Positions 16,838 to 26,213 of a DNA stretch of 64,000 bases are shown here, piece by piece. The notes under the pieces were generated by a model that made no database searches, was not told where the DNA came from, and saw nothing but the letters and a program-made list of their open reading frames with translations. The DNA comes from Chryseobacterium sp. FH2 (lineage in GTDB: Bacteria > Bacteroidota > Bacteroidia > Flavobacteriales > Weeksellaceae), in assembly GCF_001045455.1 (NCBI RefSeq), contig NZ_LFNE01000001.1, forward strand, positions 248,001 through 312,000, read 5' to 3'. Numbering within the stretch: the first letter of the stretch is position 1; every line of letters starts with the position of its first letter. The translations under genes and the position numbers were made by a program.

Positions 16838-17215
16838 ATGGAATTACAAGGAACGGTAAAGAAACTTTTTGATGCTCAGACATTTGCGAGCGGTTTCCAA
16901 AAAAGAGAAATGGTTATTTTGACTCAGGAACAGTATCCACAGCCGATAAACATAGAGTTTTTGTCTGATAAGATAAATTTATTAGATAATATTAAAGAAG
17001 GGGAAAATGTAAAGGTAGGAATCAATATAAGAGGCAGAGAATGGGTGTCTCCTCAAGGAGAAACAAAATACTTCAATTCTATCACAGGCTGGAGAATAGA
17101 AAAAGTTTTAGACAATGGTTCAGAGCCTACACAGGCTTCGCCTTCTCAATCGGCATCCCCTGTTTCTAATGAAAATCCTTTCGCTGGAGACGATGATGAT
17201 GATTTACCTTTTTAA
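16838..17215 (+). CDS. DUF3127 domain protein (OB-fold-like)
   Basis: 125 residues from ATG 16838-16840 (MELQGTVKKLF); the longer frame from 16703 overlaps the tRNA promoter region and is not credible. An N-terminal beta-rich domain (about 1-90) of the DUF3127 type, often compared with single-strand DNA-binding folds, is followed by a Ser/Pro/Gln-rich linker. It ends in DDDDDLPF, very like the acidic tip of SSB proteins. A role in nucleic-acid transactions is likely but unproven. A terminator follows before aat. Confidence 0.8.
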   Translation: MELQGTVKKLFDAQTFASGFQKREMVILTQEQYPQPINIEFLSDKINLLDNIKEGENVKVGINIRGREWVSPQGETKYFNSITGWRIEKVLDNGSEPTQASPSQSASPVSNENPFAGDDDDDLPF

Positions 17216-17237
17216 TCAGATAATACTATCAAATAAT

Positions 17238-17269
17238 AATCCTACTTTTTATGAAGTGGGATTTTTTTT
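17238..17269 (+). terminator. terminator after the DUF3127 gene
   Basis: Stem AATCCTACTT / AAGTGGGATT (17238-17247, 17254-17263; one T-G wobble) with a T-run to 17269, just upstream of the aat start. Confidence 0.75.
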
Positions 17270-17277
17270 CACTAAAA

Positions 17278-17931
17278 ATGGTTCGATTAGACGAAAAAGA
17301 AATTTCATTTCCCGATCCTGAGCTCTATGATGGACACGAGGGAGTTATTGCTTTTGGCGGTGATTTATCCGTAGAAAGACTTTGGTTTGCCTATCAATTA
17401 GGTATTTTTCCTTGGTATAATCCCGGAGAAGAAATTCTTTGGTGGTGCCCTGATCCCAGATTTGTTTTAGATCCAAAAGAACTAAAGATTTCAAATTCGA
17501 TGAGGAAAATATTAAACAGAAATATTTTCACCTTTACAGAGAATCAAAATTTCAGAGAAGTCATTAAAAATTGTCAGGAAATAAGCAGAAGAGGACAAAC
17601 AGGAACCTGGCTTTCCAACGAATTAATGGAATCCTTCATTCAGCTTCATGAATATGGCTTGGCAAAAAGTATAGAAGTCTGGCAAAACAATGAGCTTGTC
17701 GGAGGATTTTATGGCTTACAGATTGGTGATGTTTTTTGTGGCGAAAGCATGTTTGCAAAAGTAAGCAATGCATCAAAAGCTGGTTTCATCCATTTTGTTG
17801 AAACACACAAGGATAGTATTGAATTAATTGATTGTCAATCCCATACAGAACACTTGGAAAGCCTTGGAGCCAAAATGATTCCCAAAAAAGAATTTTTAAA
17901 AATTTTACATAAAAACAATGAACGCAGATAA
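17278..17931 (+). CDS. aat: leucyl/phenylalanyl-tRNA--protein transferase
   Basis: 217 residues from ATG 17278-17280 (MVRLDEKEISFPDPELYD). Family signatures are clear: GVIAFGGDLSVERLWFAYQ, GIFPWYNPGEEILWWCPDPR and the C-terminal IHFVETHK with LIDCQSHTEHLESLGA. Aat adds Leu or Phe to N-terminal Lys/Arg of proteins, feeding the N-end rule pathway through ClpS/ClpAP. An earlier in-frame ATG at 17251 falls in the terminator hairpin. Overlaps the DMT transporter gene by 14 bp. Confidence 0.95.
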   Translation: MVRLDEKEISFPDPELYDGHEGVIAFGGDLSVERLWFAYQLGIFPWYNPGEEILWWCPDPRFVLDPKELKISNSMRKILNRNIFTFTENQNFREVIKNCQEISRRGQTGTWLSNELMESFIQLHEYGLAKSIEVWQNNELVGGFYGLQIGDVFCGESMFAKVSNASKAGFIHFVETHKDSIELIDCQSHTEHLESLGAKMIPKKEFLKILHKNNERR

Positions 17932-18799
17932 AGAAAAATGGATTCTTCTGGTTATACTAAGCATTATCTGGGGATCATCGTTTATTTTAATCAAAAAATC
18001 TTTAGAACATTTCAGCCCATACCAGGTAGGAGCACTGAGAGTTCTTATTGCCGGAATTATTTTAATGCCAATTGCAATTTCAAAGTATAAATTATTTCCG
18101 AAAAGGCATGTAAAATGGCTTATTCTGGCTGCATTTACAGGAAATTTTATCCCTATGTTTTTATTTCCTATTGCTGAAACTGAAGTAAGCAGCAGTATCG
18201 CTGGAATTATCAACTCTATGATGCCGATTTTCGTGATTATTGTCGGAGCCTTAATCTGGAAATTTGAAACAACAAAACAACAGATTATCGGAACTTTAAT
18301 AAGTTTTACCGGTGTCTGTTTATTAGCATTCGGCGGAGACGGGGAAGGTGGAAAATTCAAGCTGATTCCTATTGTATTGTTATTATTAGCAACCTTATGC
18401 TATGCGGTAAGCACCACAACAGTAAAATCTAAATTAATGGAAGTTTCATCAACCATTTTATCTGCTTTTGTTTTCTCTTTTGTTTTATTTTTCCCTTCGT
18501 TAATTGCTCTAACATGTACAGGGTTTTTTTCAACATTTGATTTTAATAAAAATAATTTGACCGGATTAATGTTTGTGAGTTTATTATCAGTCTTCGGAAC
18601 CGGACTGGCAATGATGATGAATTATCGTTTATTAAAAGTATCCACTCCTCTTTTCGCGTCAACAGTTACTTTATTAATGCCGATTGTAGCCATTATTTGG
18701 GGCTTTTTAGACGGTGATAGATTAAGTGCAATACAGTTTGTAGGTGCAGGAATAATTATTGCTGGATTAATTTTTTTAAGGACAAAATCAAAAAGATAA
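17918..18799 (+). CDS. EamA/DMT family transporter
   Basis: 293 residues with ten predicted membrane helices in two EamA repeats: IIWGSSFILIKKSLEHFSPYQ at the first, and the second beginning near residue 150. The LRVLIAGIILMP segment is typical of the first repeat. The substrate is not predictable; DMT members export metabolites or amino acids. It overlaps the 3' end of aat and is probably co-transcribed with it. Confidence 0.88.
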   Translation: MNADKEKWILLVILSIIWGSSFILIKKSLEHFSPYQVGALRVLIAGIILMPIAISKYKLFPKRHVKWLILAAFTGNFIPMFLFPIAETEVSSSIAGIINSMMPIFVIIVGALIWKFETTKQQIIGTLISFTGVCLLAFGGDGEGGKFKLIPIVLLLLATLCYAVSTTTVKSKLMEVSSTILSAFVFSFVLFFPSLIALTCTGFFSTFDFNKNNLTGLMFVSLLSVFGTGLAMMMNYRLLKVSTPLFASTVTLLMPIVAIIWGFLDGDRLSAIQFVGAGIIIAGLIFLRTKSKR

Positions 18800-18811
18800 A
18801 TTATATTCTAA

Positions 18812-19153
18812 AAAAAAATTATTTTATTGGGCTCAATGGCCTTACTTACGCTTTCTTGAAGTGCTACTCAAATCAAAGTAAAAAGAACAATATTTTGAGG
18901 AACAGCTCACCCTGTGATGAACATTACATATACTTATAATAATGGTAATATGGTAAGGTTCTCAGGAACCGGCATATTAACAACTACGCCTTATAATGAG
19001 TTATCAACTTACATTTACACAGATAAAAACTATCCTTTCAAAAATGTAAAATTATACATTCAACACTTACCGGTCCAGAAAGTCTGTAGATTTAAATGGT
19101 AACCCAGGACAGCAACCAACCTGAAATTCACACCCTACGAATACAATCACTAA
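18812..19153 (+). pseudogene. decayed small lipoprotein gene
   Basis: One frame reads KKIILLGSMALLTLS, then TGA, then SATQIKVKRTIF, a second TGA, then a beta-rich stretch (MNITYTYNNGNMVRFSGTG and onward), another stop at 19100-19102, and a tail ending at 19153. The start codon is gone (TAA stands where ATG AAA would begin) and the lipobox Cys codon appears to have become TGA. A once-functional lipoprotein of about 110 residues is the best reading. Family not recognised. No intact copy is in the window. Confidence 0.6.
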
Positions 19154-19154
19154 T

Positions 19155-19190
19155 AAAAGAAAATCCTGCAGAATTGCAGGATTTTCTTTT
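19155..19190. terminator. bidirectional terminator
   Basis: 16-bp perfect stem AAAAGAAAATCCTGCA / TGCAGGATTTTCTTTT with GAAT loop, between the dead lipoprotein gene (plus) and the TPR gene (minus). Confidence 0.9.
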
Positions 19191-19198
19191 ATTTAAGG

Positions 19199-20590
19199 TT
19201 AATTTTTCTTTTTCACTTTAGCCTTGGCCTTTTTCACCTCATCTTTGATATAAGGATATTTTTTTTGCATATCCGAAACCAAAGAAGGATCCAAATCTAA
19301 TGCTTTCTGAAGTGATTCAATGCCTTTTTCCTGTTCTTTTAGATTAAAATAGCAATTACTTAGCTGATAAAATAATTCCGCTCTGTGGTGGGCTTTTAAA
19401 GCTTTACTTAAAATAGTAACAGCCTCTTCATATTCTCCTAACAGCATTAATACTTCCGAAAAAGCATACCAGTTATAAAACCTCGTAGGCTCAGCTTCAA
19501 CCAATTTTTTTAGACAGGCAAGACTTTCTTCAAATTTACCTGAATCTATGAATAAAAAAGCTAATCTTTTCTGATAATCAAGATTATTTTCGTTCAAATT
19601 AGTAGCTTCTTTTGCAAAGTGCAGAGCTTCTGTCATTCCACCCATTTCTTCGTAAAGATAAGACTGCTCCATCATCGCCAGATAAAACTGGGGATCTTCT
19701 CTCAACGATTTCTGAAAACAATTCAATGCTACAATAGGCTGTTTTAAAGCCTTATAGCAAAGTCCTATTTTGTAAAATGTAAAAGCTTTCGTATATTCCA
19801 GCTCAAGCATTTCTTTGTAGACTTCAATTGCTTTTTTATACTGACCTAAAGCTTCATAACAAGCTGCTTTATTGGCATAAACCCCAACAGAGTTTGAATT
19901 AATAGCCAACAAATAATCATACCCTTTTATTGCCTCTTCATAATTCTTTCTATTAAAATAGAATTGTCCGTATTCAAACCACGCAACCTCTGAATAAGCA
20001 AATTCATCTAAATATTCATTAAGGAAGGCAATCGCCTCATCGTTCTTATTTAAATCCGAAAAGCAAACCATACAGTTTTCCAACGCGTAATCATCAGTCG
20101 GATCTTCTTTCAGTGCTTTTCTGTAATGTTTAAGAGCGTTAAAAGGATCTCCAAGATTTACATATTCATCAGCAATAAAATTGTGAAGAAAATTTTCTTC
20201 TTCTTTTAATTCTAATGCTTTTTTACAGATGTCAATAGATTTTCTGGGATTTCCTAAACTCGAGTAATACTTTGCATAGCAAACCAAAAAGTCAGTGTTT
20301 TCCATAGAAGCACCTTTCAACTCATTGATAAGTTCTTTCGCTGTATTATAATCTTCCCATTCCAATAGAATTTCAAGTCTTTTGATCTTGATATCTAAAG
20401 AATTAGGATGAAGCTTTAGCCCATAATTAACCGCTGTATCAGCATAATTAAAATCACCCAGCTCCAGATAATAAACAATAATGTCTTCTAACTCTTCCGT
20501 ATCAAAGTAGAATTCATCATTATTTTCCATCATTTCTTCGAACTTTTTTACCAGTTCATTTCCAAAATATTCTTCCAATACTCGTTTCAT
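19199..20590 (-). CDS. tetratricopeptide repeat protein
   Basis: 463 residues composed of about eleven TPR units spanning residues 35-445, for example FYKIGLCYKALKQPIVALN and VGVYANKAACYEALGQYKKA. There is no signal peptide, so it is likely cytoplasmic. The C-terminus is a basic Lys-rich tail. TPR solenoids mediate protein-protein contacts; no partner can be named. It is transcribed alone, with a strong terminator downstream. Confidence 0.9.
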   Translation of the reverse strand: MKRVLEEYFGNELVKKFEEMMENNDEFYFDTEELEDIIVYYLELGDFNYADTAVNYGLKLHPNSLDIKIKRLEILLEWEDYNTAKELINELKGASMENTDFLVCYAKYYSSLGNPRKSIDICKKALELKEEENFLHNFIADEYVNLGDPFNALKHYRKALKEDPTDDYALENCMVCFSDLNKNDEAIAFLNEYLDEFAYSEVAWFEYGQFYFNRKNYEEAIKGYDYLLAINSNSVGVYANKAACYEALGQYKKAIEVYKEMLELEYTKAFTFYKIGLCYKALKQPIVALNCFQKSLREDPQFYLAMMEQSYLYEEMGGMTEALHFAKEATNLNENNLDYQKRLAFLFIDSGKFEESLACLKKLVEAEPTRFYNWYAFSEVLMLLGEYEEAVTILSKALKAHHRAELFYQLSNCYFNLKEQEKGIESLQKALDLDPSLVSDMQKKYPYIKDEVKKAKAKVKKKN

Positions 20591-20786
20591 TCGTCAGCCA
20601 ATGTCTGAATATGCTTACAGACCTCGACAAACTTCTTAAATTAATATTACTTCTGAAATTTATAATTCAAAATGTATGCAAAGTTGCGAATTTTTTTTGA
20701 CATTTATCTTCGTAAATTTCTATCCTAAAGATAGTAAAAAGAATAATAAGATAAAAGGAATGTGGATAAAAAAAGAGGAGTTATTA

Positions 20787-21758
20787 TTAAATTAACACTA
20801 CTAATCGCTTTCTATTCTGAATTTCGCTTTCCCAAACCGTTTCAATATCTTTTAAATAAATGTTTTCTGTTTCTATTTGTAATCTACCTTCCACTGCTGC
20901 CTGAAACATTTCAGGAATAATCATAGAAAGAAGCTGCTGCAATTCTTCCTGTGTCCAACTCCCTAATCCCGAACCGGAAATCTGAATATCTGTTCCCCTC
21001 AAAATCTGAGATGACAACTGAATGACATCACCGCTCATGCCACCAACAGAAACCAATCTCGTTTTATGGGAAAAAGTTCCGTCACCCTTTAATGCATACA
21101 AAAGCAATTCAACCGAATGCCCCCAAATATAATCCAGAATAACATCAATAGGTGTTTGAGCATGAACTTCTTTAACTTTTTGTTTAAAATCTTCATCGTT
21201 TTCATTCAAAGAAATAATTTCATCCGCACCCAGATCATATAGAGATTTTAAAACGTCTTCATTTCTTCCCGTAACAATTACTTTTTTGGCACCGTATAGT
21301 TTTGCGATCTGAACGGCAACCTTCCCTGTTATTCCCGTAGCTCCATTGATAAGGACGGTTTCTCCTGCTTTTAAACCAGCTTTAAAACGCAACCCCATTG
21401 CAGAACCCATAATAGCATTTGGCAAAGCAGCCGCTGTAGAAAAATCCAGTTCTTCAGGAATCGGAACAATCATTTTTTTATCTGCAGCAGCTTTTTCAGC
21501 TACGGTTCCTTTTTTGCTGAAAAAATAAACTTTGGTTCCGTCTTCTAAAACTCCAACGCCGTCACTCCCTACAATTTTTGGCTGATGTTTTTCATTTTCA
21601 GTGGAATAATGCTTTCCGCTCGCCCTCGCTCTATCAAGGTGCTTAATGGACGCCGCCTTTACTGATATTAACGTTTCATTATCATTGTTAATTATCGGAT
21701 CAGGAAAATCTGCATATTGAGGTATTCCCCCCTTTTCAAATACTACTGCTGCTTTCAT
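20787..21758 (-). CDS. MDR-superfamily quinone oxidoreductase-like protein
   Basis: 323 residues. GroES-like N-terminal domain (about 1-120) and a Rossmann NAD(P)H-binding domain with ATGITGKVAVQIAKLYGAKK (about 140-160) and a following VTGRN that suggests NADPH preference. No structural-zinc Cys cluster is visible, which points to the zeta-crystallin/quinone reductase side of the family. It lies 75 bp from the Crp-type regulator gene on the same strand. Confidence 0.88.
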   Translation of the reverse strand: MKAAVVFEKGGIPQYADFPDPIINNDNETLISVKAASIKHLDRARASGKHYSTENEKHQPKIVGSDGVGVLEDGTKVYFFSKKGTVAEKAAADKKMIVPIPEELDFSTAAALPNAIMGSAMGLRFKAGLKAGETVLINGATGITGKVAVQIAKLYGAKKVIVTGRNEDVLKSLYDLGADEIISLNENDEDFKQKVKEVHAQTPIDVILDYIWGHSVELLLYALKGDGTFSHKTRLVSVGGMSGDVIQLSSQILRGTDIQISGSGLGSWTQEELQQLLSMIIPEMFQAAVEGRLQIETENIYLKDIETVWESEIQNRKRLVVLI

Positions 21759-21833
21759 TATTTTAAATTTTAATTCAAAATTACTTCGAAAGTGAGTTGA
21801 GATGCAATAACATTTGTTATCAGTTTATGATCA

Positions 21834-22409
21834 TTACTTTTCTTTTAAAATTTTGGCCTTTATCCTGCTAAGGTGTACGGTTGTGATTCCCAGATATGAA
21901 GCAATATAATGTTGCGGAACTCTCTTTACAATTTCAGGGGTTTCTTTACAAAGGGTAAGATATCGCTGTTGAGGACTATCTCTTATAAATGAAAAAAAAT
22001 GCTTCATATAATCGAAAACCCTTTCAAAAACGGAATCTATAAATTGGTTTCTTAGCGTTGGGTTTTCATAAACTTCTTCTAAAATTTTATCTGCAGCCGC
22101 TTTATCTATCTGCCATAAAACGCAGGGTTCAATTGTTTCAAATGAGGCCATACTCGGCAATCCTTTTCTAAAACTTTCAAGAGATGAAAACATAGTATTT
22201 TCCATAAAAAACTGAAAGGTAATATCTTTCCCATCATGGTTGTACCAAGCTCTTACAATTCCTTTTTCAATAAAATAGGCATTTAGCGAAACCTCATTTT
22301 CTTTTAAAAGTATTGTTTTAGCAGGAACTTCAATCCGAATGAAGCTCTTTCCATACTTTCTCCAGGTTTTTTTCAGGAAGGAGAATCTATTTTGTAAATG
22401 TTCAAACAT
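21834..22409 (-). CDS. Crp/Fnr family transcriptional regulator
   Basis: 191 residues. N-terminal cyclic-nucleotide-binding-like beta roll (about 20-120; EKGIVRAWYNHDGKDITFQF) and a C-terminal helix-turn-helix ending YIASYLGITTVHLSRIKAKIL. This short form is common in Bacteroidetes, and its ligand-binding residues are usually not those of cAMP-binding Crp. It may control the adjacent oxidoreductase gene (inference from proximity). Confidence 0.9.
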   Translation of the reverse strand: MFEHLQNRFSFLKKTWRKYGKSFIRIEVPAKTILLKENEVSLNAYFIEKGIVRAWYNHDGKDITFQFFMENTMFSSLESFRKGLPSMASFETIEPCVLWQIDKAAADKILEEVYENPTLRNQFIDSVFERVFDYMKHFFSFIRDSPQQRYLTLCKETPEIVKRVPQHYIASYLGITTVHLSRIKAKILKEK

Positions 22410-22416
22410 GATATGT

Positions 22417-22447
22417 AAAAAAGAACGAAACCTATAGCTCCGTTCTT
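22417..22447 (-). terminator. terminator after glmM
   Basis: Minus strand AAGAACG...CGTTCTT (22441-22447 and 22421-22427) with a 13-nt loop, followed by TTTT. Sits 8 bp past the glmM stop. Confidence 0.7.
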
Positions 22448-22454
22448 AATTTTA

Positions 22455-23837
22455 TTAAATCAAACTTTTGATTTTAGCGATAATATCATCTCCCAATTTA
22501 TCGGCAGCTTCCTGGGAATTGGCTTCAGTATAAATCCTGATAATAGGCTCTGTATTAGACTTGCGAAGGTGGACCCAGTTATTTTCAAAATCTATTTTCA
22601 CTCCATCAATGGTAGAAACCTCCTCGTTTTGATATTCTTTTTCCATTTTAGATAAAATATCGTCAACATTAATTTCCGGAGTCAGTTCAATTTTCTTTTT
22701 ACCCATAAAATAGCTTGGATACCCTGCCCTCAACTCAGAAACAGTTTTGTTTTCCTTTGCTAAATGAGTCAAAAACAGTGCTACACCCACCAGAGAATCT
22801 CTTCCGTAATGCAAGTCAGGATAGATAATCCCTCCGTTTCCTTCACCCCCTATTACTGCATTTTTCTCCTTCATTAAAGTAACTACATTTACTTCTCCAA
22901 CAGCACTTGCAAAATATTCTGAATTATGAATATTCGCAACATCCCTCAACGCACGGCTTGAAGAAAGATTGGAAATAGCCACTCCTTTTTTATTTTTCAA
23001 TAAATAATCTGCAACAGCAACCAAAGTATATTCTTCGCCAAACATTTCACCTCTTTCATCGATTAAGGCTAATCTGTCAACATCCGGATCTACCACAATT
23101 CCTAAATCTGCTCCTTCCTTTTTCACTAATCCACAGATATCTCCTAAATGTTCTTTTAACGGTTCTGGATTGTGTGGAAATTGACCGTTTGGTTCACAAT
23201 ATAGCTTTACTGTTTCACAGCCCAGTTTATCCAATAACATTGGAATAGCAATTCCTCCCGTAGAATTTACCGCGTCTAGAACAATCTTAAATTTTTTAGC
23301 TTTAATTGCTTCTGCATCTACCATTGGCAAATCAAGAATCTGCTGAATATGGATATCAAAAGCATCATCTCTTGTTTCATATTTCCCCAAATCATCTACT
23401 TCTGCATAATTAAAATCTTCACTTTCAGCCAAAGCTAAAACTTCTGCTCCATTTTCTCCGGTGATGAATTCACCTTTTTCGTTTAATAATTTAAGAGCAT
23501 TCCACTGTTTTGGATTGTGGGAAGCGGTAAGAATAATCCCTCCATCAGCTTTCAATTCCGGAACCATAATTTCAACAGTCGGAGTGGTGGAAAGCCCTAA
23601 ATCAATCACGTTGATTCCAAGACCTTGTAAAGTTGCTGTAACCAAAGAAGAAACCATTTGTCCGGAAATTCTGGCATCTCTTCCGATGATTAACGTTAAA
23701 TCTTTTTTATTTTTATTATTCTGAAGCCAAGTTCCGAATGCCGAAGCAAATTTTACCACATCTAGCGGAGTCAAGTTATCATTTACCTTACCACCGATAG
23801 TCCCTCGGATTCCTGAAATACTTTTTATTAGTGACAT
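22455..23837 (-). CDS. glmM: phosphoglucosamine mutase / phosphohexomutase
   Basis: 460 residues, the usual length. Catalytic phosphoserine Ser106 in TASHNP, metal loop DPDVDRL, sugar-binding GEGNGG, and the C-terminal phosphate-binding SNTEPIIRIYTEA. It converts glucosamine-6-P to glucosamine-1-P for UDP-GlcNAc synthesis. A phosphomannomutase role cannot be excluded by sequence alone. A 16-bp palindrome lies 44 bp upstream of the start. Confidence 0.88.
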   Translation of the reverse strand: MSLIKSISGIRGTIGGKVNDNLTPLDVVKFASAFGTWLQNNKNKKDLTLIIGRDARISGQMVSSLVTATLQGLGINVIDLGLSTTPTVEIMVPELKADGGIILTASHNPKQWNALKLLNEKGEFITGENGAEVLALAESEDFNYAEVDDLGKYETRDDAFDIHIQQILDLPMVDAEAIKAKKFKIVLDAVNSTGGIAIPMLLDKLGCETVKLYCEPNGQFPHNPEPLKEHLGDICGLVKKEGADLGIVVDPDVDRLALIDERGEMFGEEYTLVAVADYLLKNKKGVAISNLSSSRALRDVANIHNSEYFASAVGEVNVVTLMKEKNAVIGGEGNGGIIYPDLHYGRDSLVGVALFLTHLAKENKTVSELRAGYPSYFMGKKKIELTPEINVDDILSKMEKEYQNEEVSTIDGVKIDFENNWVHLRKSNTEPIIRIYTEANSQEAADKLGDDIIAKIKSLI

Positions 23838-23880
23838 TTTTATTTTTTCTTAGTTCGTTTTAAATTTTCTCTTCCTCATC

Positions 23881-23896
23881 GTTTTGCGCGCAAAAC
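23881..23896. promoter_or_regulatory. perfect 16-bp palindrome upstream of glmM
   Basis: GTTTTGCGCGCAAAAC, no spacer, in an AT-rich leader. It could be an operator or the stem of a leader structure. No further copy was seen in the window. Confidence 0.3.
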
Positions 23897-24027
23897 AACC
23901 TTACTAAATTCTATTATTTCACCGATATTGGCAAAATGATTAGAAACATTTTCTTCTGCATTTTCACAAAAATAAGCAAAAATTGAATCCTGGAAACCTT
24001 TAATTTTCCACAAAGAACATTATGTTT

Positions 24028-24180
24028 TTATGAACATCCACAATCTTTATCACAGTTTGTTCTTTTTGAATTGAATTTCTTCGGTGCAAAATTCTTTCTG
24101 AGTATTTTAAACAAAGAATAGCATGCGAATGCAACGATTAGTAATACGATTATGTATTGTAAAATTAATGAAGAGTCCAT
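24028..24180 (-). CDS. FeoB-associated Cys-rich membrane protein
   Basis: 50 residues: one membrane helix (about 6-24), a basic stretch, and a Cys-rich end CDKDCGCS. It begins with the ATG that overlaps the feoB stop (TAATG), so it is translationally coupled; a longer in-frame reading to 24306 lies inside feoB and is not credible. Proteins of this type (FeoB-associated/FeoC-position) are found after feoB in many genomes and may bind Fe(II) or assist the transporter. Confidence 0.8.
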   Translation of the reverse strand: MDSSLILQYIIVLLIVAFACYSLFKILRKNFAPKKFNSKRTNCDKDCGCS

Positions 24181-26213
24181 TATTTTAATATTTGATATGC
24201 AAACATCGACACAAAATATGCCAAACCGGTCATCATCACAACCTGAAAAGCCGTCCATTTCCAACTTTTGGTTTCTCTGTAGACTACTGCTAGTGTAGAA
24301 ACACACTGCATTGCAAATGCGTAAAATAAAAGCACTGAAATACCTGTCGCAAAATTGAAGACTTTTTCGCCATTCGGTTTTATGTCGTGTCTCATTTTAT
24401 CAATTACTTTCACTTCGGGTGCATCATCCTCTAAGCTGTATAATGTTGACATCGTACCTACAAAAACTTCTCTCGCTACGAAACTCGTCAATATTCCCAC
24501 ACCCATTTTCCAGTCGTAGCCAAGCGGAGCAATTACCGGCTCGATTCCTTTTCCCATTTTTGCCAAATAAGAATGATCAAGCTTAACATTAGTTGCAACA
24601 AACTGGCTCTGCTTCTGTTTTGGCCCGAAATAACTCAAAAACCAAATGATGATACTTACTATGAAAATAATTTTTCCTGCTCCTGTAATAAAATCCCAGA
24701 CTTTACCCAAAACCATCTTAAAATCATATCCGAAAAGTGGTTTTTTATAAGCCGGCAAATCCATTACCAGATAGGTTTTTCCTTTATTTTTAATAAATTT
24801 ATTAAGAATTGCTGCAGAAAGTAATGCAACAGCAAAGCCCAATAAATACATTGCCATCAAGACCAAAGCCTTGTATTTTATTCCTAAAAAAGTTTTATCT
24901 GAAATTATTAAACCAATAATGATACTGTAAACAGGAAGTCTTGCGGAACATGTCATGAAAGGTGTTACCAAAATGGTTAATAATCTTTCCTTTAAATTCT
25001 CAATGTTTCTTGTCGAAATTACTGCCGGAATTGCACAGGCTGTTCCTGAAACCAATGGAACAATACTTTTTCCGTTTAATCCAAATGGTCGCAAAATTCT
25101 ATCCATCAGGAAAACAACTCTCGCCATATATCCTGAATCTTCCAATAAATAAAGAAAGTACAGCAAAATCCCGATTTGTGGCGCAAATACTACAATTCCC
25201 CCGATTCCCGGGACAATCCCGTTTGAAATCAAAGAATTAACCGGCCCTTCCGGTAAATGTTCTCCCGTGAAAGCAGAAAGCCATGAGAAAAAATCATCAA
25301 TCCAGTTCATAGGATACTCTGCCAAGAAGAATACACTCTGGAAAATAACCAATAAAATTACTAAGAAAAATACATATCCCCAGAATTTGTGAACGAGTAC
25401 TTTGTCTAATTTTTCCGTTAATAATTCTTTGAACTGCGCTTTTTTGGTAATGACATTAGCTAAAATTTTATCAACATTCTGATATCTTCTAACTGTTTCC
25501 TGAACCTGCAGTCTTTTTGGAACCAAGCTTTTAGAATCCGGCTTGTTCATTTGCTCTATGATCGAATCAATACGTCCTAAATCTGATCCTAGAGAAAGGC
25601 TCATCCAGGCTTTATATTCATTATCAACCCCTTGATGAGCAGCAATTTTTTGAATAAAATCTTTATGTTCGTTTGGCATTTCAAACGATAACTTTTCAGC
25701 TTTTACAAATTGATTATTTAAAACAGCATTTTTTATTTCGTCGATGCCAAAATTTTCCTTTGCATTGGTTTGAATGATTTTTAGCCCTAAAGATTCTGAG
25801 AATTTTTGAATATCTATATTAATTCCTCTTCTTTCAGCCTGATCGATTTGGTTGACAACCAAAATCATAGGCACGCCTAAATCTTGAATCTGCTGAAATA
25901 AAAGAAGCCCCCTTTTTAAGCTTAATGCTTCAAGAATATAAACAACACCCGCGTAATCTTTCTGATTATCAATAAGAAACTTTGAAAAAATAGCTTCATC
26001 CTCAGAACTTGGATAAATACTATAGGAACCGGGCAGATCCACCACCTCAACCTCTTCATTTTTATAAGTGTAGTTTCCCGAATGACTCGCAACGGTAACC
26101 CCTGCATAGTTTCCGGTTTTTTGTTTTTTATTGCAAAGCGCATTAAAAACCGTTGACTTTCCTACATTTGGATTCCCTACTAAAAGTACCTGTTTTTTTT
26201 GAGTTTCCTGCAT
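24180..26213 (-). CDS. feoB: ferrous iron transport protein B
   Basis: 677 residues. N-terminal G domain with GNPNVGKSTVFNAL (G1), VDLPGSYSIYP (G3) and VVNQID (G4), then a helical spacer and two Gate domains with about ten to eleven membrane helices (from about residue 275). FeoB imports Fe2+ across the inner membrane with GTP/NTP hydrolysis. It overlaps feoA by one base (TAATG) upstream and the small Cys-rich gene downstream, forming a three-gene feo operon. Confidence 0.96.
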   Translation of the reverse strand: MQETQKKQVLLVGNPNVGKSTVFNALCNKKQKTGNYAGVTVASHSGNYTYKNEEVEVVDLPGSYSIYPSSEDEAIFSKFLIDNQKDYAGVVYILEALSLKRGLLLFQQIQDLGVPMILVVNQIDQAERRGINIDIQKFSESLGLKIIQTNAKENFGIDEIKNAVLNNQFVKAEKLSFEMPNEHKDFIQKIAAHQGVDNEYKAWMSLSLGSDLGRIDSIIEQMNKPDSKSLVPKRLQVQETVRRYQNVDKILANVITKKAQFKELLTEKLDKVLVHKFWGYVFFLVILLVIFQSVFFLAEYPMNWIDDFFSWLSAFTGEHLPEGPVNSLISNGIVPGIGGIVVFAPQIGILLYFLYLLEDSGYMARVVFLMDRILRPFGLNGKSIVPLVSGTACAIPAVISTRNIENLKERLLTILVTPFMTCSARLPVYSIIIGLIISDKTFLGIKYKALVLMAMYLLGFAVALLSAAILNKFIKNKGKTYLVMDLPAYKKPLFGYDFKMVLGKVWDFITGAGKIIFIVSIIIWFLSYFGPKQKQSQFVATNVKLDHSYLAKMGKGIEPVIAPLGYDWKMGVGILTSFVAREVFVGTMSTLYSLEDDAPEVKVIDKMRHDIKPNGEKVFNFATGISVLLFYAFAMQCVSTLAVVYRETKSWKWTAFQVVMMTGLAYFVSMFAYQILK

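Noticed and set aside
18812..18920. TGA codons in the lipoprotein remnant as selenocysteine or recoding
   Set aside because: The start codon is missing, a further stop follows, and no recoding structure was seen; simple pseudogenisation explains it.
24181..24306. Longer start for the FeoB-associated protein
   Set aside because: It would overlap 126 bp of feoB; the TAATG junction gives a normal 50-residue protein.
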